This document shows positions 40,501-48,232 of a stretch of DNA of 64,000 nucleotides, piece by piece. Source of the stretch: Gammaproteobacteria bacterium RIFCSPHIGHO2_02_FULL_42_43 (lineage in GTDB: Bacteria; Pseudomonadota; Gammaproteobacteria; Coxiellales; Coxiellaceae); NCBI GenBank assembly GCA_001801425.1, contig MGXR01000013.1, positions 1 to 64,000 on the forward strand. The letters run 5' to 3'. The stretch's first letter is position 1. Each line of letters opens with the position of its first letter. The position numbers and the translations under genes are program-made. The notes under the pieces are model-generated. The model worked only from the letters and a program-made list of their open reading frames with translations. It had not been told where the DNA came from and did no database searches.

Positions 40501-41045
40501 GTTTCCGTTTCACGGCGACGCTCGCGATATTTGGAAATGCCCGCCACCTCTTCAAGATGTGTGCGCATGTCTTCGGGCTTGGCTTCAATTAATTGCGAAA
40601 TCATGCCTTGTTCGATGATGGCATAACTGCGCGGGCCCAACCCTGTCCCTAAAAATAAATCGACCAGATCGCGCCGACGCGCTGGCACCCCATTAATAAA
40701 ATAAGCGGACTGACCGTCACGCACCACTTCACGACGAATGGAAATTTCGGAAAAACCTGCATACTCACCCGCAATCCGGCCGTCTGAATTATCAAATACC
40801 AACTCAACAGATGCTTTGCCAACGGGTTTGCGACTGGTGGTTCCATTGAAAATCACGTCGGACATTGATTGCCCGCGCAATTGTTTAGCAGACATTTCAC
40901 CCGACACCCAGCGAATGGCGTCAACAATATTGGATTTGCCGCAACCATTGGGGCCTACGATAGCGTTCAAATGACTGATCACCGGAATGGTGGTCGCGTC
41001 CACAAACGATTTAAAACCAACTAGCTGAATCCGCTTAAGTTGCAT
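37557..41045 (-). CDS. smc: Chromosome segregation protein SMC
   Basis: Chromosome-organising ATPase. 1162 residues: head with Walker A VGPNGCGKSN at about 32, long coiled coils, a hinge around 500-650 (KIIRVASGWELAIETILGGALAA), return coiled coil, and C-terminal head with signature LLSGGEKTLTAISLMF and Walker B PFCVLDEVDAPLDD. The coiled coils are rich in Gln. It precedes zipA and ligA, separated from zipA by the repeat element. ScpA/ScpB are not in the window. Confidence 0.97.
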   Translation of the reverse strand: MQLKRIQLVGFKSFVDATTIPVISHLNAIVGPNGCGKSNIVDAIRWVSGEMSAKQLRGQSMSDVIFNGTTSRKPVGKASVELVFDNSDGRIAGEYAGFSEISIRREVVRDGQSAYFINGVPARRRDLVDLFLGTGLGPRSYAIIEQGMISQLIEAKPEDMRTHLEEVAGISKYRERRRETETRIHHTQENLSRLNDVREELTKQLQHLQRQSRAAEQYKVLQQDQRLLHAQVKALQWQTFEDQLQEYRSRLSEQMTESEAQMSMQRELETKIEKSRLTTQNILDEKNGVQKNFYELGAHIARLEQQIQNKQEALAQWKKELQTSTELWSELTTQSQSHTETTKTLAISIQKLKPLLGEHQAEFQAANQVLSVAEKKWRDAQTTWDQFQAQLSKSNEQYEIAKNNIQHYETQKKQLSEREQRLQAQIAGSSAANLSKDIEPLAKEVSALKQTVAATEALLNRLSSAIQTERQTYQAAQTALTQLQGEWQKSEAQHASLSLLQQHQQESQTWLKLQGLDKKERLGKIIRVASGWELAIETILGGALAAICVDTFSTYHNKLSSLSQGKITLLQKSAAEKSRLSQQTVRDVITPNDYLPAWTSNIYLADNMKEALSLQSNLRDNESVITKEGYWIGRNWLHVNASYNDGNSFLLREKNITELTETIATQTAQLSVLKQKTAAAKEALETLESQRESAHGAFQKQSAEQTNAQATLHEKQSRLNALTEQQQRVQSELQQITTQLSSCESALKAAMTIVTERQQMQSADHANRDRLLSEKSSAEQTVSSARMNAQIKKQKADDVQLQLSFEENQLVVLNESLRTSHKQLIQLTERRDVLQTQIVQSDDPLLQWNTQLQSLLQQRMVIEKELQKIEGRLQEEQTALQAHEAACSDVETIHAQLQEKRQQLQLAQQELLVRQTTLKEQIAELQFEFSQLLSGLPEGAALAEWEEKSQAIQRKIDRLGPINLAAIDEFNTLTERKVYMDQQCTDLEEALNILQEAIRKIDRETRHLFKDTFDQLNTRFQKLFPQIFGGGQAGLVLTEDDLLTAGVIVKAQPPGKRNTTIHLLSGGEKTLTAISLMFAMFQLNPAPFCVLDEVDAPLDDLNVGRFCHLVKEMAKDTQFLVISHNKITIETADYLMGVTMQEPGVSRIVSVDMEKAVELVEA

Positions 41046-41068
41046 GATCCGTAACCCGCATGTACCGA

Positions 41069-41108
41069 AAAAAATAAGATCATCGGCGGACCACTTAGGT
41101 CCGTCGAT
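41069..41108 (-). terminator. Terminator after the Sel1/SPOR lipoprotein gene
   Basis: ATCGGCGGACC (41082-41092) faces GGTCCGTCGAT (41098-41108), an 11-bp stem with a five-base loop. On the minus strand a T-rich run (complement of 41069-41077) follows. It separates the lipoprotein gene from smc. Confidence 0.7.
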
Positions 41109-41149
41109 ACCCTGAAATTCAAGAGATAGTTTACCGAAAAATTGAACAG

Positions 41150-42022
41150 TTACGCCACAATTTCCTGCGATTTAACTTCTTTTTGCACGCTTGCGACTGT
41201 TTTCACCCACGGATGCATGTCTTGTACATTTTTTGGCAGCTGTTTTATCGCGTCATGTGCCGCAGCGGCAGTTTCGTAATGACCGTAAGTCAAGAAGTAC
41301 CAATCCTTGCCATTATTTTTGGTTTGAAAATACTGCGCATGACTTCCCAAATCTAGCGATGCCATCACATGCTTGAGATACGCGAGGTCATATGTGCCTA
41401 TGAGTTGCAATGTGTATCGAGCTTGGGATACCTGCGGTACTGATGCCGGTGCTGACGTTTCACGAACCGCACTCGCCACTACCGGTTTGGCATTGGCTGA
41501 CAATCGCGGATCGCGAATGGATTTTTTGGTTTGACTCGTTTGTTGATAAGCAGGCAAATGATTGGTGATGGGCTCCGCAGCTTTTTTGGTATTCAAGGTA
41601 CTCACATCTTCCGATTCTTGCTGACGAATAATGCTGCTTTGTTCAGATGTTTTCGATGGCTTTTCTTGCGCCGCTTTATGCAAATCCCCAAATTCAGCGT
41701 CCGACTTGATGAGACCCAACGCTTTTTTGGCTAGCGGTTGGCCTTGCGCTGCCGCTCGCTCTATCCAAAGCACGGCGGTCTGCTGATCTTTCACGGTATC
41801 GATGCCGTAGTAATACATGTAACCCAATCCGTATTGCGCATCCGCGCTGCCACTTTGCGCAGCCGCTTCAATTTCGCGAACCGAGCAATTGTACTTAGCG
41901 AGATACTGGTTGTTGGCGCAAGCTTCTTCTTTTTTAGCCGAACCCGATGTATGCGCGCAACCCGCAAGGCTTGCCGCTACACTCAACACAATCACCGCAC
42001 GAAAAAAGTAAGACCGAATCAT
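41150..42022 (-). CDS. Sel1-repeat lipoprotein with SPOR domain
   Basis: 290 residues from ATG 42022. Lipobox SLAGC places the acylated cysteine at about residue 21. A Sel1-type repeat lies at about 57-100 (SADAQYGLGYMYYYGIDTVKD). A low-complexity linker follows and a C-terminal SPOR domain (about 205-285, RYTLQLIGTYDLAYLKHVM) that should bind denuded peptidoglycan at the division site. A longer open frame to 42253 reads through a dispersed repeat; ATG 42022 has AAGGAAG and the lipoprotein signal, so it is preferred. Probably an envelope or septal protein. Confidence 0.87.
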   Translation of the reverse strand: MIRSYFFRAVIVLSVAASLAGCAHTSGSAKKEEACANNQYLAKYNCSVREIEAAAQSGSADAQYGLGYMYYYGIDTVKDQQTAVLWIERAAAQGQPLAKKALGLIKSDAEFGDLHKAAQEKPSKTSEQSSIIRQQESEDVSTLNTKKAAEPITNHLPAYQQTSQTKKSIRDPRLSANAKPVVASAVRETSAPASVPQVSQARYTLQLIGTYDLAYLKHVMASLDLGSHAQYFQTKNNGKDWYFLTYGHYETAAAAHDAIKQLPKNVQDMHPWVKTVASVQKEVKSQEIVA

Positions 42023-42063
42023 AGGTATCTTCCTTAATAAAAATGAGAAATAAGAAATTATGC

Positions 42064-42217
42064 CAGGAGTTTCGCACTTTGTGAAACTCTCTTTACGCGA
42101 TGAGGGATTCCCAAAGGGGAGAACCGCGATTCTCCCCTTTGAGTGCAAGCGCGAATTTATTTCGCGTGCAGCATCAATTACAGGAAGGAGTTCTCGCACG
42201 AAGTGCGAAACTCCTGT
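42064..42217. repeat. Multi-hairpin dispersed repeat, copy B (intergenic)
   Basis: About 154 bp, with near-perfect terminal inverted repeats: CAGGAGTTTCGCACTT at the left and, at the right end, AAGTGCGAAACTCCTG. Internal stems are GGGGAGAA...TTCTCCCC and GCGCGAATT...TTCGCG. It aligns along its length with copy A at 14982-15130. It lies 42 bases upstream of the Sel1/SPOR gene start. Confidence 0.88.
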
Positions 42218-42223
42218 ATGCAA

Positions 42224-42259
42224 TAAAAAAGCCCGTGACACCAGCGCTGTCACGGGCTT
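42224..42259 (-). terminator. Strong terminator (possible attenuator) after the short leader ORF
   Basis: AAGCCCGTGACA (42229-42240) pairs perfectly with TGTCACGGGCTT (42248-42259), a 12-bp stem with a seven-base loop, followed on the minus strand by TTTTTT. It starts about 38 bases after the stop of the 16-codon ORF. Confidence 0.85.
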
Positions 42260-42297
42260 GATCGATACTAAGGGAGTTCACAGTTTTTCAATCTACC

Positions 42298-42348
42298 TTA
42301 AGGCACCCAGTAGGCATACCTTTCGTTAGATTGAAGGGATGTAGTCAT
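42298..42348 (-). CDS. 16-codon leader-like ORF
   Basis: ATG 42348 to TAA 42298 encodes MTTSLQSNERYAYWVP. The site AAGGAG lies nine bases upstream, at least as good as most genes here. The end of the peptide has two Tyr codons, one Trp codon and a terminal Pro. Sequence around it can fold: TCAATCTA near the start of the ORF pairs with TAGATTGA just after the stop. A strong intrinsic terminator follows. This is the layout of an attenuation leader or a small-peptide mRNA. No known leader peptide is recognised and the gene downstream is the Sel1/SPOR lipoprotein. Confidence 0.5.
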   Translation of the reverse strand: MTTSLQSNERYAYWVP

Positions 42349-42647
42349 ATTTAGATTCTCCTTGGTTGTCGGTTTACCATTGAGTTTCTACCTGAGCTTC
42401 GTTTCAACCATCCTGATTCAACTAGGCTCATGGTCAAGATTAACACAGGCATTTTTTTGAACAATCCCCCCTGTATAAAAAAAATTCTTTTTCAGGTGGT
42501 GGTTTGAAAAAATTTTCAGTCGGTTATCCTGTGAGTAAATTTTTACCATCCAAAAAATCAAAAGGTTGATAAAAACACCTGTCAGTAAAAACTGACAATA
42601 GATTGAGATATTTCGCACAAACAATGAGGAAAATTGGAAATGCTGTT
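42349..42647. other. Intergenic region upstream of the leader ORF
   Basis: About 300 bp between the rseP stop and the leader ORF. It holds the rseP terminator (42571-42597) and presumably the leader's promoter; TTGTTC with TAATCT 16 bases later on the minus strand is a weak candidate. No other ORF with a convincing ribosome site. Confidence 0.45.
42571..42597 (-). terminator. Terminator after rseP
   Basis: TGTCAGT (42580-42586) and ACTGACA (42591-42597), a perfect 7-bp stem with a four-base loop, followed on the minus strand by GGTGTTTTTATC. Confidence 0.65.
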
Positions 42648-44012
42648 TTAGTGAAATAATCGCAAGAGATCATTGGATGTCGCGTAACACATGAGTATCA
42701 CCAAAATGATGATCCCGAAATTGGTTAAAGCAATCTGCGCGCGCTCCGGCAATGGTCTTCCGATCACACTTTCAATCAAACAGAACAAAATTTGACCACC
42801 ATCCAGCGCCGGAATTGGAAATAAATTGAACACACCCAAAATAACGCTGATGAGCGCAATGAATTGAAGATATGCAATTAATCCGGCCAGCGATGCGGAA
42901 CCGGCGGATTGAAAAATAGATACGGGGCCACCCAACATTTGCATCGACAGCTTCCCTTCAAATAATTTTTTAACTACTACCAGCTGAAAGTAAGTCCAGC
43001 GCCACACTTCCTCTGTTGCCGGTTGAATGGCGAGATACCACGGATACTGTTGATGATTTTCCAGCGATGCGGGGATGGGCGGCACGTTGGGTTCAACGCC
43101 GAGATACCCGGAAAGTCGTCCACCCTGCTTTTGTTCTCCCATCAAAACCGACAGAGTTTGATTATTTCCGTTGCGACGAATCGTTAAGTTCACTATTTGG
43201 TTGGGGTGTGGTTGAAGTTGCGCAACCAACGTTTGCCAATCCGACACCGGTTGATTGTTGACACGTAACACAACATCTCCAGGTTGCAACCCCGCTTTCG
43301 CAGCGGGTGAGTTGGACAGCACCACCGCAAGCTTAGCTGAAACAGTCGGAAAAAAAGGAAGCATGCCAATGCTGCCCAACAAATCCGGTCGCGCTGGATC
43401 AAACTCCCACCCCTGCATATCCAAAAATCGCGTGGTCGGTGTTGCGAGCGATCGCGATATGACCGTCAACGGAAGCTCATCTTCATCGCCCGCGTGAATG
43501 ATCAAAGATAAAATTACGGACTGCCAATCCGGCGTTGCAGTCTCGCGAATACGAATCACCTGATCACCCGGCTGAATTCCCGCCTGTGCCGCAACCGAAT
43601 GCGGCAACACCCGCCCCACAATCGGTTTCAATCGATGAATGCCCACGGTAAAAATAATGGCGAACACAAGTATCGCCAACAGAAAATTTGCCAAGGGTCC
43701 CGCCAACGCCACCGCAATGCGCGTAAAAACCGATGTCTTCTCGAAAGCCACTCCCGACGAACCCTCGGATGGATTCAACGTATCGGAATAAGCGTCTTGC
43801 ATTTTGACATAACCGCCCAACGGCAACATACCGATCGTATATTCCACGCCACTCTTAGCGCGATGGGAAAAAAGAGATTTGCCAAATCCAATCGAAAAAC
43901 GCAATACCTTGATGCCGCAACACCGCGCTACAACGAAATGACCTGCTTCATGCACCAACACCACAATGAAAAACGCAAAGACCGCACCCAGAATTGCAAT
44001 AATCGCCGACAT
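42648..44012 (-). CDS. rseP: Site-2 zinc metalloprotease RseP
   Basis: Intramembrane protease of regulated proteolysis (sigma-E pathway, signal-peptide clearance). 454 residues from ATG 44012. TM1 contains the zinc motif HEAGH at 21-25. Two PDZ domains lie between, with GIQPGDQVIRI and GLQPGDVVLRVNN. The third zinc ligand motif is ALDGGQILF near residue 405. ATG 44012 is preceded by AAGG; a GTG 12 bases upstream is possible but gives a non-family start. The usual neighbours dxr/bamA are absent. Confidence 0.95.
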   Translation of the reverse strand: MSAIIAILGAVFAFFIVVLVHEAGHFVVARCCGIKVLRFSIGFGKSLFSHRAKSGVEYTIGMLPLGGYVKMQDAYSDTLNPSEGSSGVAFEKTSVFTRIAVALAGPLANFLLAILVFAIIFTVGIHRLKPIVGRVLPHSVAAQAGIQPGDQVIRIRETATPDWQSVILSLIIHAGDEDELPLTVISRSLATPTTRFLDMQGWEFDPARPDLLGSIGMLPFFPTVSAKLAVVLSNSPAAKAGLQPGDVVLRVNNQPVSDWQTLVAQLQPHPNQIVNLTIRRNGNNQTLSVLMGEQKQGGRLSGYLGVEPNVPPIPASLENHQQYPWYLAIQPATEEVWRWTYFQLVVVKKLFEGKLSMQMLGGPVSIFQSAGSASLAGLIAYLQFIALISVILGVFNLFPIPALDGGQILFCLIESVIGRPLPERAQIALTNFGIIILVILMCYATSNDLLRLFH

Positions 44013-44063
44013 AATCCTTAGCACCCCTGTATATCAAACTTATCATGCGTATAATCACGAGCT

Positions 44064-45401
44064 ATGTCAAAAAGAACTCGAAAAAAAATGCCGAGTGGCG
44101 AATTTGCGGCTGTCATCGAATCACTCAATCATGAAGGTCGTGGTGTTACACATTTGCAAGGTAAAGCCACGTTTTTATTTAATGCATTGCCCGCTGAATC
44201 CGTTTTATTTCGTTACACACATTGTCATCGCCAATTAGATGAAGGCATTACAACACAAATTATCAACGCAAGCCCCGATCGCGTCACACCGCGTTGCCAA
44301 CATTTTGGCGTGTGCGGTGGATGCGCCTTGCAACAACTGTCTCCTGAAAAACAACGCGCGCACAAACAAAAAATTTTGCTCGAACATTTAAAACATCAAG
44401 CACAGTGTGAACCCGTATTGATTGAAGACCCTTTACATACTGATCCGTGGGGCTATCGTCGTCGCGCACGATTGTCCGCGCGTTTTGTCACGAAAAAAAA
44501 TAAAGTGCTGCTCGGATTTCGCGAAAGAGAATCACATTTTGTGACAGATGTTCAACAATGCGAAACGCTACACCCCGCGATGGGTTTGAAAATATCAACA
44601 CTCGGCGCACTTTTGTCAACGCTATCCATTCGCTCAGAAATTCCGCAAATCGAAATTGCCATCGGTGATACTGAAAAAGCGATGGTGGTGCGGCACATGG
44701 TAGCAATACCAAATGAAGATCAAGAAAAGCTCGTCGAATTTGCAACAGAAAATCAATGGCAACTTTATTTTCAACCCGGCGATCAAACCAGTATTCACGC
44801 GATTTTTCCAAGCACGCCCGCTGAATTATTTTATGATTTGCCCGCGCAATCCATTCGCATGTATTTTAAACCCCTGCAATTTACACAAATTAATGCGGAC
44901 GTGAATCGTCTGATGATTACACGCGCCATCGATTGGCTGCAATTACAAAAAGAAGATCGCGTGTTAGATTTATTTTGTGGCATTGGAAATTTTTCATTGC
45001 CCATCGCGCGATTCGTGAGTCACGTGATCGGAATTGAAGGATCACTTTCATCCATTGTGCAAGCAAAAGAAAACGCACTTCGCAATCAAATAAATCATGC
45101 GGATTTTGATACACACGATTTAACCAAACCACTGCCACAAACGCTGTGGGCATCTTCGCGTTTTGATAAAATTCTGCTGGATCCACCGCGCGCAGGTGCT
45201 GCAGAAATCATCGAATCCATGCATCACTGGAAACCCCGGCGCATCGTTTATATTTCTTGTAATCCCATCACTTTGGCGCGTGACGCAAAAACTTTGCTAC
45301 AATTGGGCTACACGCTCGAAAAAACGTGTATCGTGGATATGTTTCCACACACCGATCACATTGAAGCGATGGCGTTGTTTACTCATGAGCATGTTAGTTG
45401 A
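44064..45401 (+). CDS. rlmD: 23S rRNA m5U1939 methyltransferase
   Basis: SAM-dependent RNA methyltransferase of the TrmA/RumA class with a [4Fe-4S] cluster. 445 residues: an N-terminal TRAM domain, cluster cysteines in CQHFGVCGGCALQQ plus CETLHP, the SAM motif VLDLFCGIGNFSLP, and the catalytic cysteine in YISCNPITLARD. It is divergent from rseP. Its stop overlaps the relA start region, the rumA-relA order of enterobacteria and relatives. Confidence 0.96.
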   Translation: MSKRTRKKMPSGEFAAVIESLNHEGRGVTHLQGKATFLFNALPAESVLFRYTHCHRQLDEGITTQIINASPDRVTPRCQHFGVCGGCALQQLSPEKQRAHKQKILLEHLKHQAQCEPVLIEDPLHTDPWGYRRRARLSARFVTKKNKVLLGFRERESHFVTDVQQCETLHPAMGLKISTLGALLSTLSIRSEIPQIEIAIGDTEKAMVVRHMVAIPNEDQEKLVEFATENQWQLYFQPGDQTSIHAIFPSTPAELFYDLPAQSIRMYFKPLQFTQINADVNRLMITRAIDWLQLQKEDRVLDLFCGIGNFSLPIARFVSHVIGIEGSLSSIVQAKENALRNQINHADFDTHDLTKPLPQTLWASSRFDKILLDPPRAGAAEIIESMHHWKPRRIVYISCNPITLARDAKTLLQLGYTLEKTCIVDMFPHTDHIEAMALFTHEHVS

Positions 45402-47064
45402 AAAAGCGCATCACTGGTTATCCCAAACTCCTGACATGTTGGCGGCCGGTTTGCGCATGACGGATGTCTTGTCTGTGTTGCAATGCGATGATGAAACACA
45501 AGCTGCCGCTTTATTATATCCGCTGATCGCGCAAGATCGCAAAAAACTGGATCATGTTAAAAAAGAATTGAGCCCCGTTGTTGCGCAATTAATTTCGGGT
45601 GCATTTCAAATTGATGCAATACGCGAAGCGCGCGGCGGAAAAAATCGTGGCACAGGGCAGCAAGATCAAATCGATAATTTGCGCAAAATGATGTTGGCCA
45701 TGGTCGACGATATGCGCACAATTTATATTAAATTGGCACAACATTTAATTGCGTTGCAAAATGCACAAACAGAAACGGTTGATCATCAAAAAAAATTAGC
45801 GCAAGACACATTTGATTATTATGCGCCACTTGCCAATCGTTTGGGCATCGGTCATTTCAAATGGCAATTAGAAGACTGGGCGTTTCGTTACATGGATCCC
45901 GCGGAATATCAGCAAATCGCTGCCGCATTGCAAATGCATAATGAAGAGCGCGTGCAATTTATTCATCAAATGATTGCGGAATTAAAAATGCTGATGTCCG
46001 ATGGAAAATTGCCTAATGCGAAAGTATCGGGGCGCATCAAGCATATTTACAGTATTTATCGAAAACGTGTTCGCAAAAAAGTATCTCTATCAGAAATTTA
46101 TGATACGAATGCCGTTCGGATTTTGGTATCTACGGTTGAAGAATGTTACAAGGCACTGAGTTTGGTACATGAAAAATGGACGCCGATTGCCAAAGAATTT
46201 GATGATTACATTGCAAAACCAAAAGCTAATGGTTATCAATCCATTCACACCGCAGTGACTTTACCAAATAAAAAACACACGGAAATTCAAATTCGCACGA
46301 TTGAAATGCATGAAAAAGCAGAACTTGGTTTGGCGTCACACTGGTCTTATAAAGAAAATAAAAAAGTGGGTGCTGAAGAATCCGAAAAAATTATCTGGCT
46401 TCGCACGCTGCTCGATTGGCAAAAAAATGCGTTAGCAAGTTCCGAAATGCAATCGTCACTCTATCAAAAAGCTTTTTCAGATCGTGTTTATGTTTTTTCG
46501 CCACTGGGTAACGTATTTGATTTGCCTCTCGGCAGTACACCACTTGATTTTGCGTATCTGGTTCACACGTCCATTGGCCACCGATGTCGCGGCGCGAAAG
46601 TGAATAATGTGTTGGTGCCGCTCACGCATCAACTTAAAACCGGTGACCGCGTAGACATTGTCACCGGAAAAGAACAGCGTCCCAGCGCCGACTGGATGCG
46701 AAAAGACACAGGCTTTTTAAAAAGTTTGCATGCAATTCGAAAAGTGCGGCATTGGTTTTATCAGCAACAAGCGGAAGAAAAAAAGAAGAGTAAAACCGAA
46801 GAAACAGAATCTGCTACAACTAAAAAAGTTTCAAAAAAAATAATCAAAACAAAAACGCAAAAACCTTCAACCATTTCTGTAGCTGGCGAAAAATATTTGC
46901 TGACACAAATCGCTAAGTGTTGCCAACCTCAAAAAAATGACGCTATCATCGGATACGTGACATTAGGTCGCGGCATCAGCGTGCACAAAAAAAATTGCCA
47001 CAACATCGACATGGCGCGAAAACGACGCCCTGAAAAGTTGATTGATGTTACTTGGAATAAATAA
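45385..47064 (+). CDS. relA: RelA (p)ppGpp synthetase lacking the ACT domain
   Basis: Makes (p)ppGpp from ATP and GDP/GTP. From ATG 45385 it has 559 residues (ATG 45391 equally possible), against about 740 for E. coli RelA. Present in order are a degenerate HD-type hydrolase domain (LRKMMLAMVDDMRTIYIKLA; the catalytic His-Asp pair is not visible), the synthetase domain (GRIKHIYSIYRKR; EFDDYIAKPKANGYQSIHTA), TGS (VYVFSPLGNVFDLPLGSTPL) and the zinc-finger-like region ending AKCCQPQKNDAIIGYV. The protein stops at LIDVTWNK, where other RelA proteins continue into the C-terminal ACT/RRM domain. The next base begins the accessory cluster. Long frames upstream (to 45163) are internal to rlmD. Confidence 0.93.
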   Translation: MSMLVEKAHHWLSQTPDMLAAGLRMTDVLSVLQCDDETQAAALLYPLIAQDRKKLDHVKKELSPVVAQLISGAFQIDAIREARGGKNRGTGQQDQIDNLRKMMLAMVDDMRTIYIKLAQHLIALQNAQTETVDHQKKLAQDTFDYYAPLANRLGIGHFKWQLEDWAFRYMDPAEYQQIAAALQMHNEERVQFIHQMIAELKMLMSDGKLPNAKVSGRIKHIYSIYRKRVRKKVSLSEIYDTNAVRILVSTVEECYKALSLVHEKWTPIAKEFDDYIAKPKANGYQSIHTAVTLPNKKHTEIQIRTIEMHEKAELGLASHWSYKENKKVGAEESEKIIWLRTLLDWQKNALASSEMQSSLYQKAFSDRVYVFSPLGNVFDLPLGSTPLDFAYLVHTSIGHRCRGAKVNNVLVPLTHQLKTGDRVDIVTGKEQRPSADWMRKDTGFLKSLHAIRKVRHWFYQQQAEEKKKSKTEETESATTKKVSKKIIKTKTQKPSTISVAGEKYLLTQIAKCCQPQKNDAIIGYVTLGRGISVHKKNCHNIDMARKRRPEKLIDVTWNK

Positions 47065-48213
47065 TCACATCAGTTTTATCAACCGATTTTTTTCTTTAAT
47101 TGCATCGCCTGACAATGCAAATCCTCGTAATCGATTCATATCATCATAATACAATGATTTTATATTTATATTGTCAGATGAAGTAATCTTCCACTCACCC
47201 ATACAGTTTTTTGGCGCAGTGACAACCGCGATCGGACAAGCAGGCGTTTTAATAATAATGGGTGTTGTTTCAAAATGGACATGTTGTTCATCGCCCGTGA
47301 GTACTTTTGCCAGCACATGCACGCACTGTAAAATAGGTGTAACATGCATTGTTAGTTGACCCAATACTTCAGCACATTCACCCAATGCAAAAATAGTGGG
47401 GTTATTAGTTTGAAGGCTGGCATTGACAACGATGCCAGTATTTATTTTTATATTTGCTGTTTTTGCAAGTGTTAGGTCAGGCTTAATTCCGACTGCAGAT
47501 AAAACTAATGATGTCATGATAATTCTTTTGTCGGATAAAACAACTTCAAAATGGGAATTTTTTTTATTAACTTTCTCTGGAAATACTGAACCATAAAATT
47601 GAATTCCCAGTCGATGAAACTCTTTTTCTAACGCGCGACCAATTATTTCAGGAACACGTGTACTCAATGGATAGCGGTCAGGTGCAATAAGCGTGACTGG
47701 AAATCCTGCGTTCGCTAAATCATTAGCGAATTCGCATGCAATTAAACCCGCACCTAAAATTGCAACGTCATTTTTTTTACTCAATTTTTCGCGAAACAAA
47801 CGATAGTCTTCAAGTTGATTTACAAACAAAACTTCATTGACTGCATCACCTTCTAAAGAAGTTTCAACTTTAGTTGCACCATTAGCCAATACTAATTTTT
47901 CATATGGTAAAGTGTGTTCGCAATATTTTTCATCTCGATAGAATACTCTTCTATTATCCGCATCAATTCGGAATACATCGCAGTGCGTGAGAATGATTGC
48001 GTTTAATTGTTTACATAGTGTTTCAGCATCAGATATAAATAATTGCTCTGGTGTTTTATGATGAGCGAGTGCGGTGGATAACAATGGCTTTGAATAAAAA
48101 TAACCATCACTTTTTGTAATCAGTGTGATAGGTGTTTTCGTATCATATTTACGAAATTCTTTAGCAAGCAAATAACCCGCCAATCCTGTACCAATGATAA
48201 CAATGTTTTTCAT
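47065..48213 (-). CDS. FAD-dependent NAD(P)H-rubredoxin/ferredoxin reductase
   Basis: 382 residues, last gene of the minus-strand accessory operon. The FAD site is IVIIGTGLAGYLLAKEF at 4-20, the NAD(P)H site AILGAGLIACEFANDL near 150, and the second FAD motif is NPTIFALGECAEV near 270. This is the layout of rubredoxin-NAD reductases and similar ferredoxin reductases. In this operon it probably reduces the [2Fe-2S] ferredoxin (54079-54342) that supplies electrons to the diiron oxidase. Its stop lies directly against the relA stop, convergent. Visibly more A+T-rich than the housekeeping genes. Confidence 0.85.
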   Translation of the reverse strand: MKNIVIIGTGLAGYLLAKEFRKYDTKTPITLITKSDGYFYSKPLLSTALAHHKTPEQLFISDAETLCKQLNAIILTHCDVFRIDADNRRVFYRDEKYCEHTLPYEKLVLANGATKVETSLEGDAVNEVLFVNQLEDYRLFREKLSKKNDVAILGAGLIACEFANDLANAGFPVTLIAPDRYPLSTRVPEIIGRALEKEFHRLGIQFYGSVFPEKVNKKNSHFEVVLSDKRIIMTSLVLSAVGIKPDLTLAKTANIKINTGIVVNASLQTNNPTIFALGECAEVLGQLTMHVTPILQCVHVLAKVLTGDEQHVHFETTPIIIKTPACPIAVVTAPKNCMGEWKITSSDNINIKSLYYDDMNRLRGFALSGDAIKEKNRLIKLM

Positions 48214-48232
48214 TTTTAAATAACACTCTAAA

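Noticed and set aside
42023-42253. 77-codon extension of the Sel1/SPOR lipoprotein
   Set aside because: It translates repeat copy B; the lipoprotein signal begins at ATG 42022 with its own ribosome site.
45163-45384. Upstream extension of the relA frame
   Set aside because: It lies wholly inside rlmD in another frame; RelA homology starts only near 45385.
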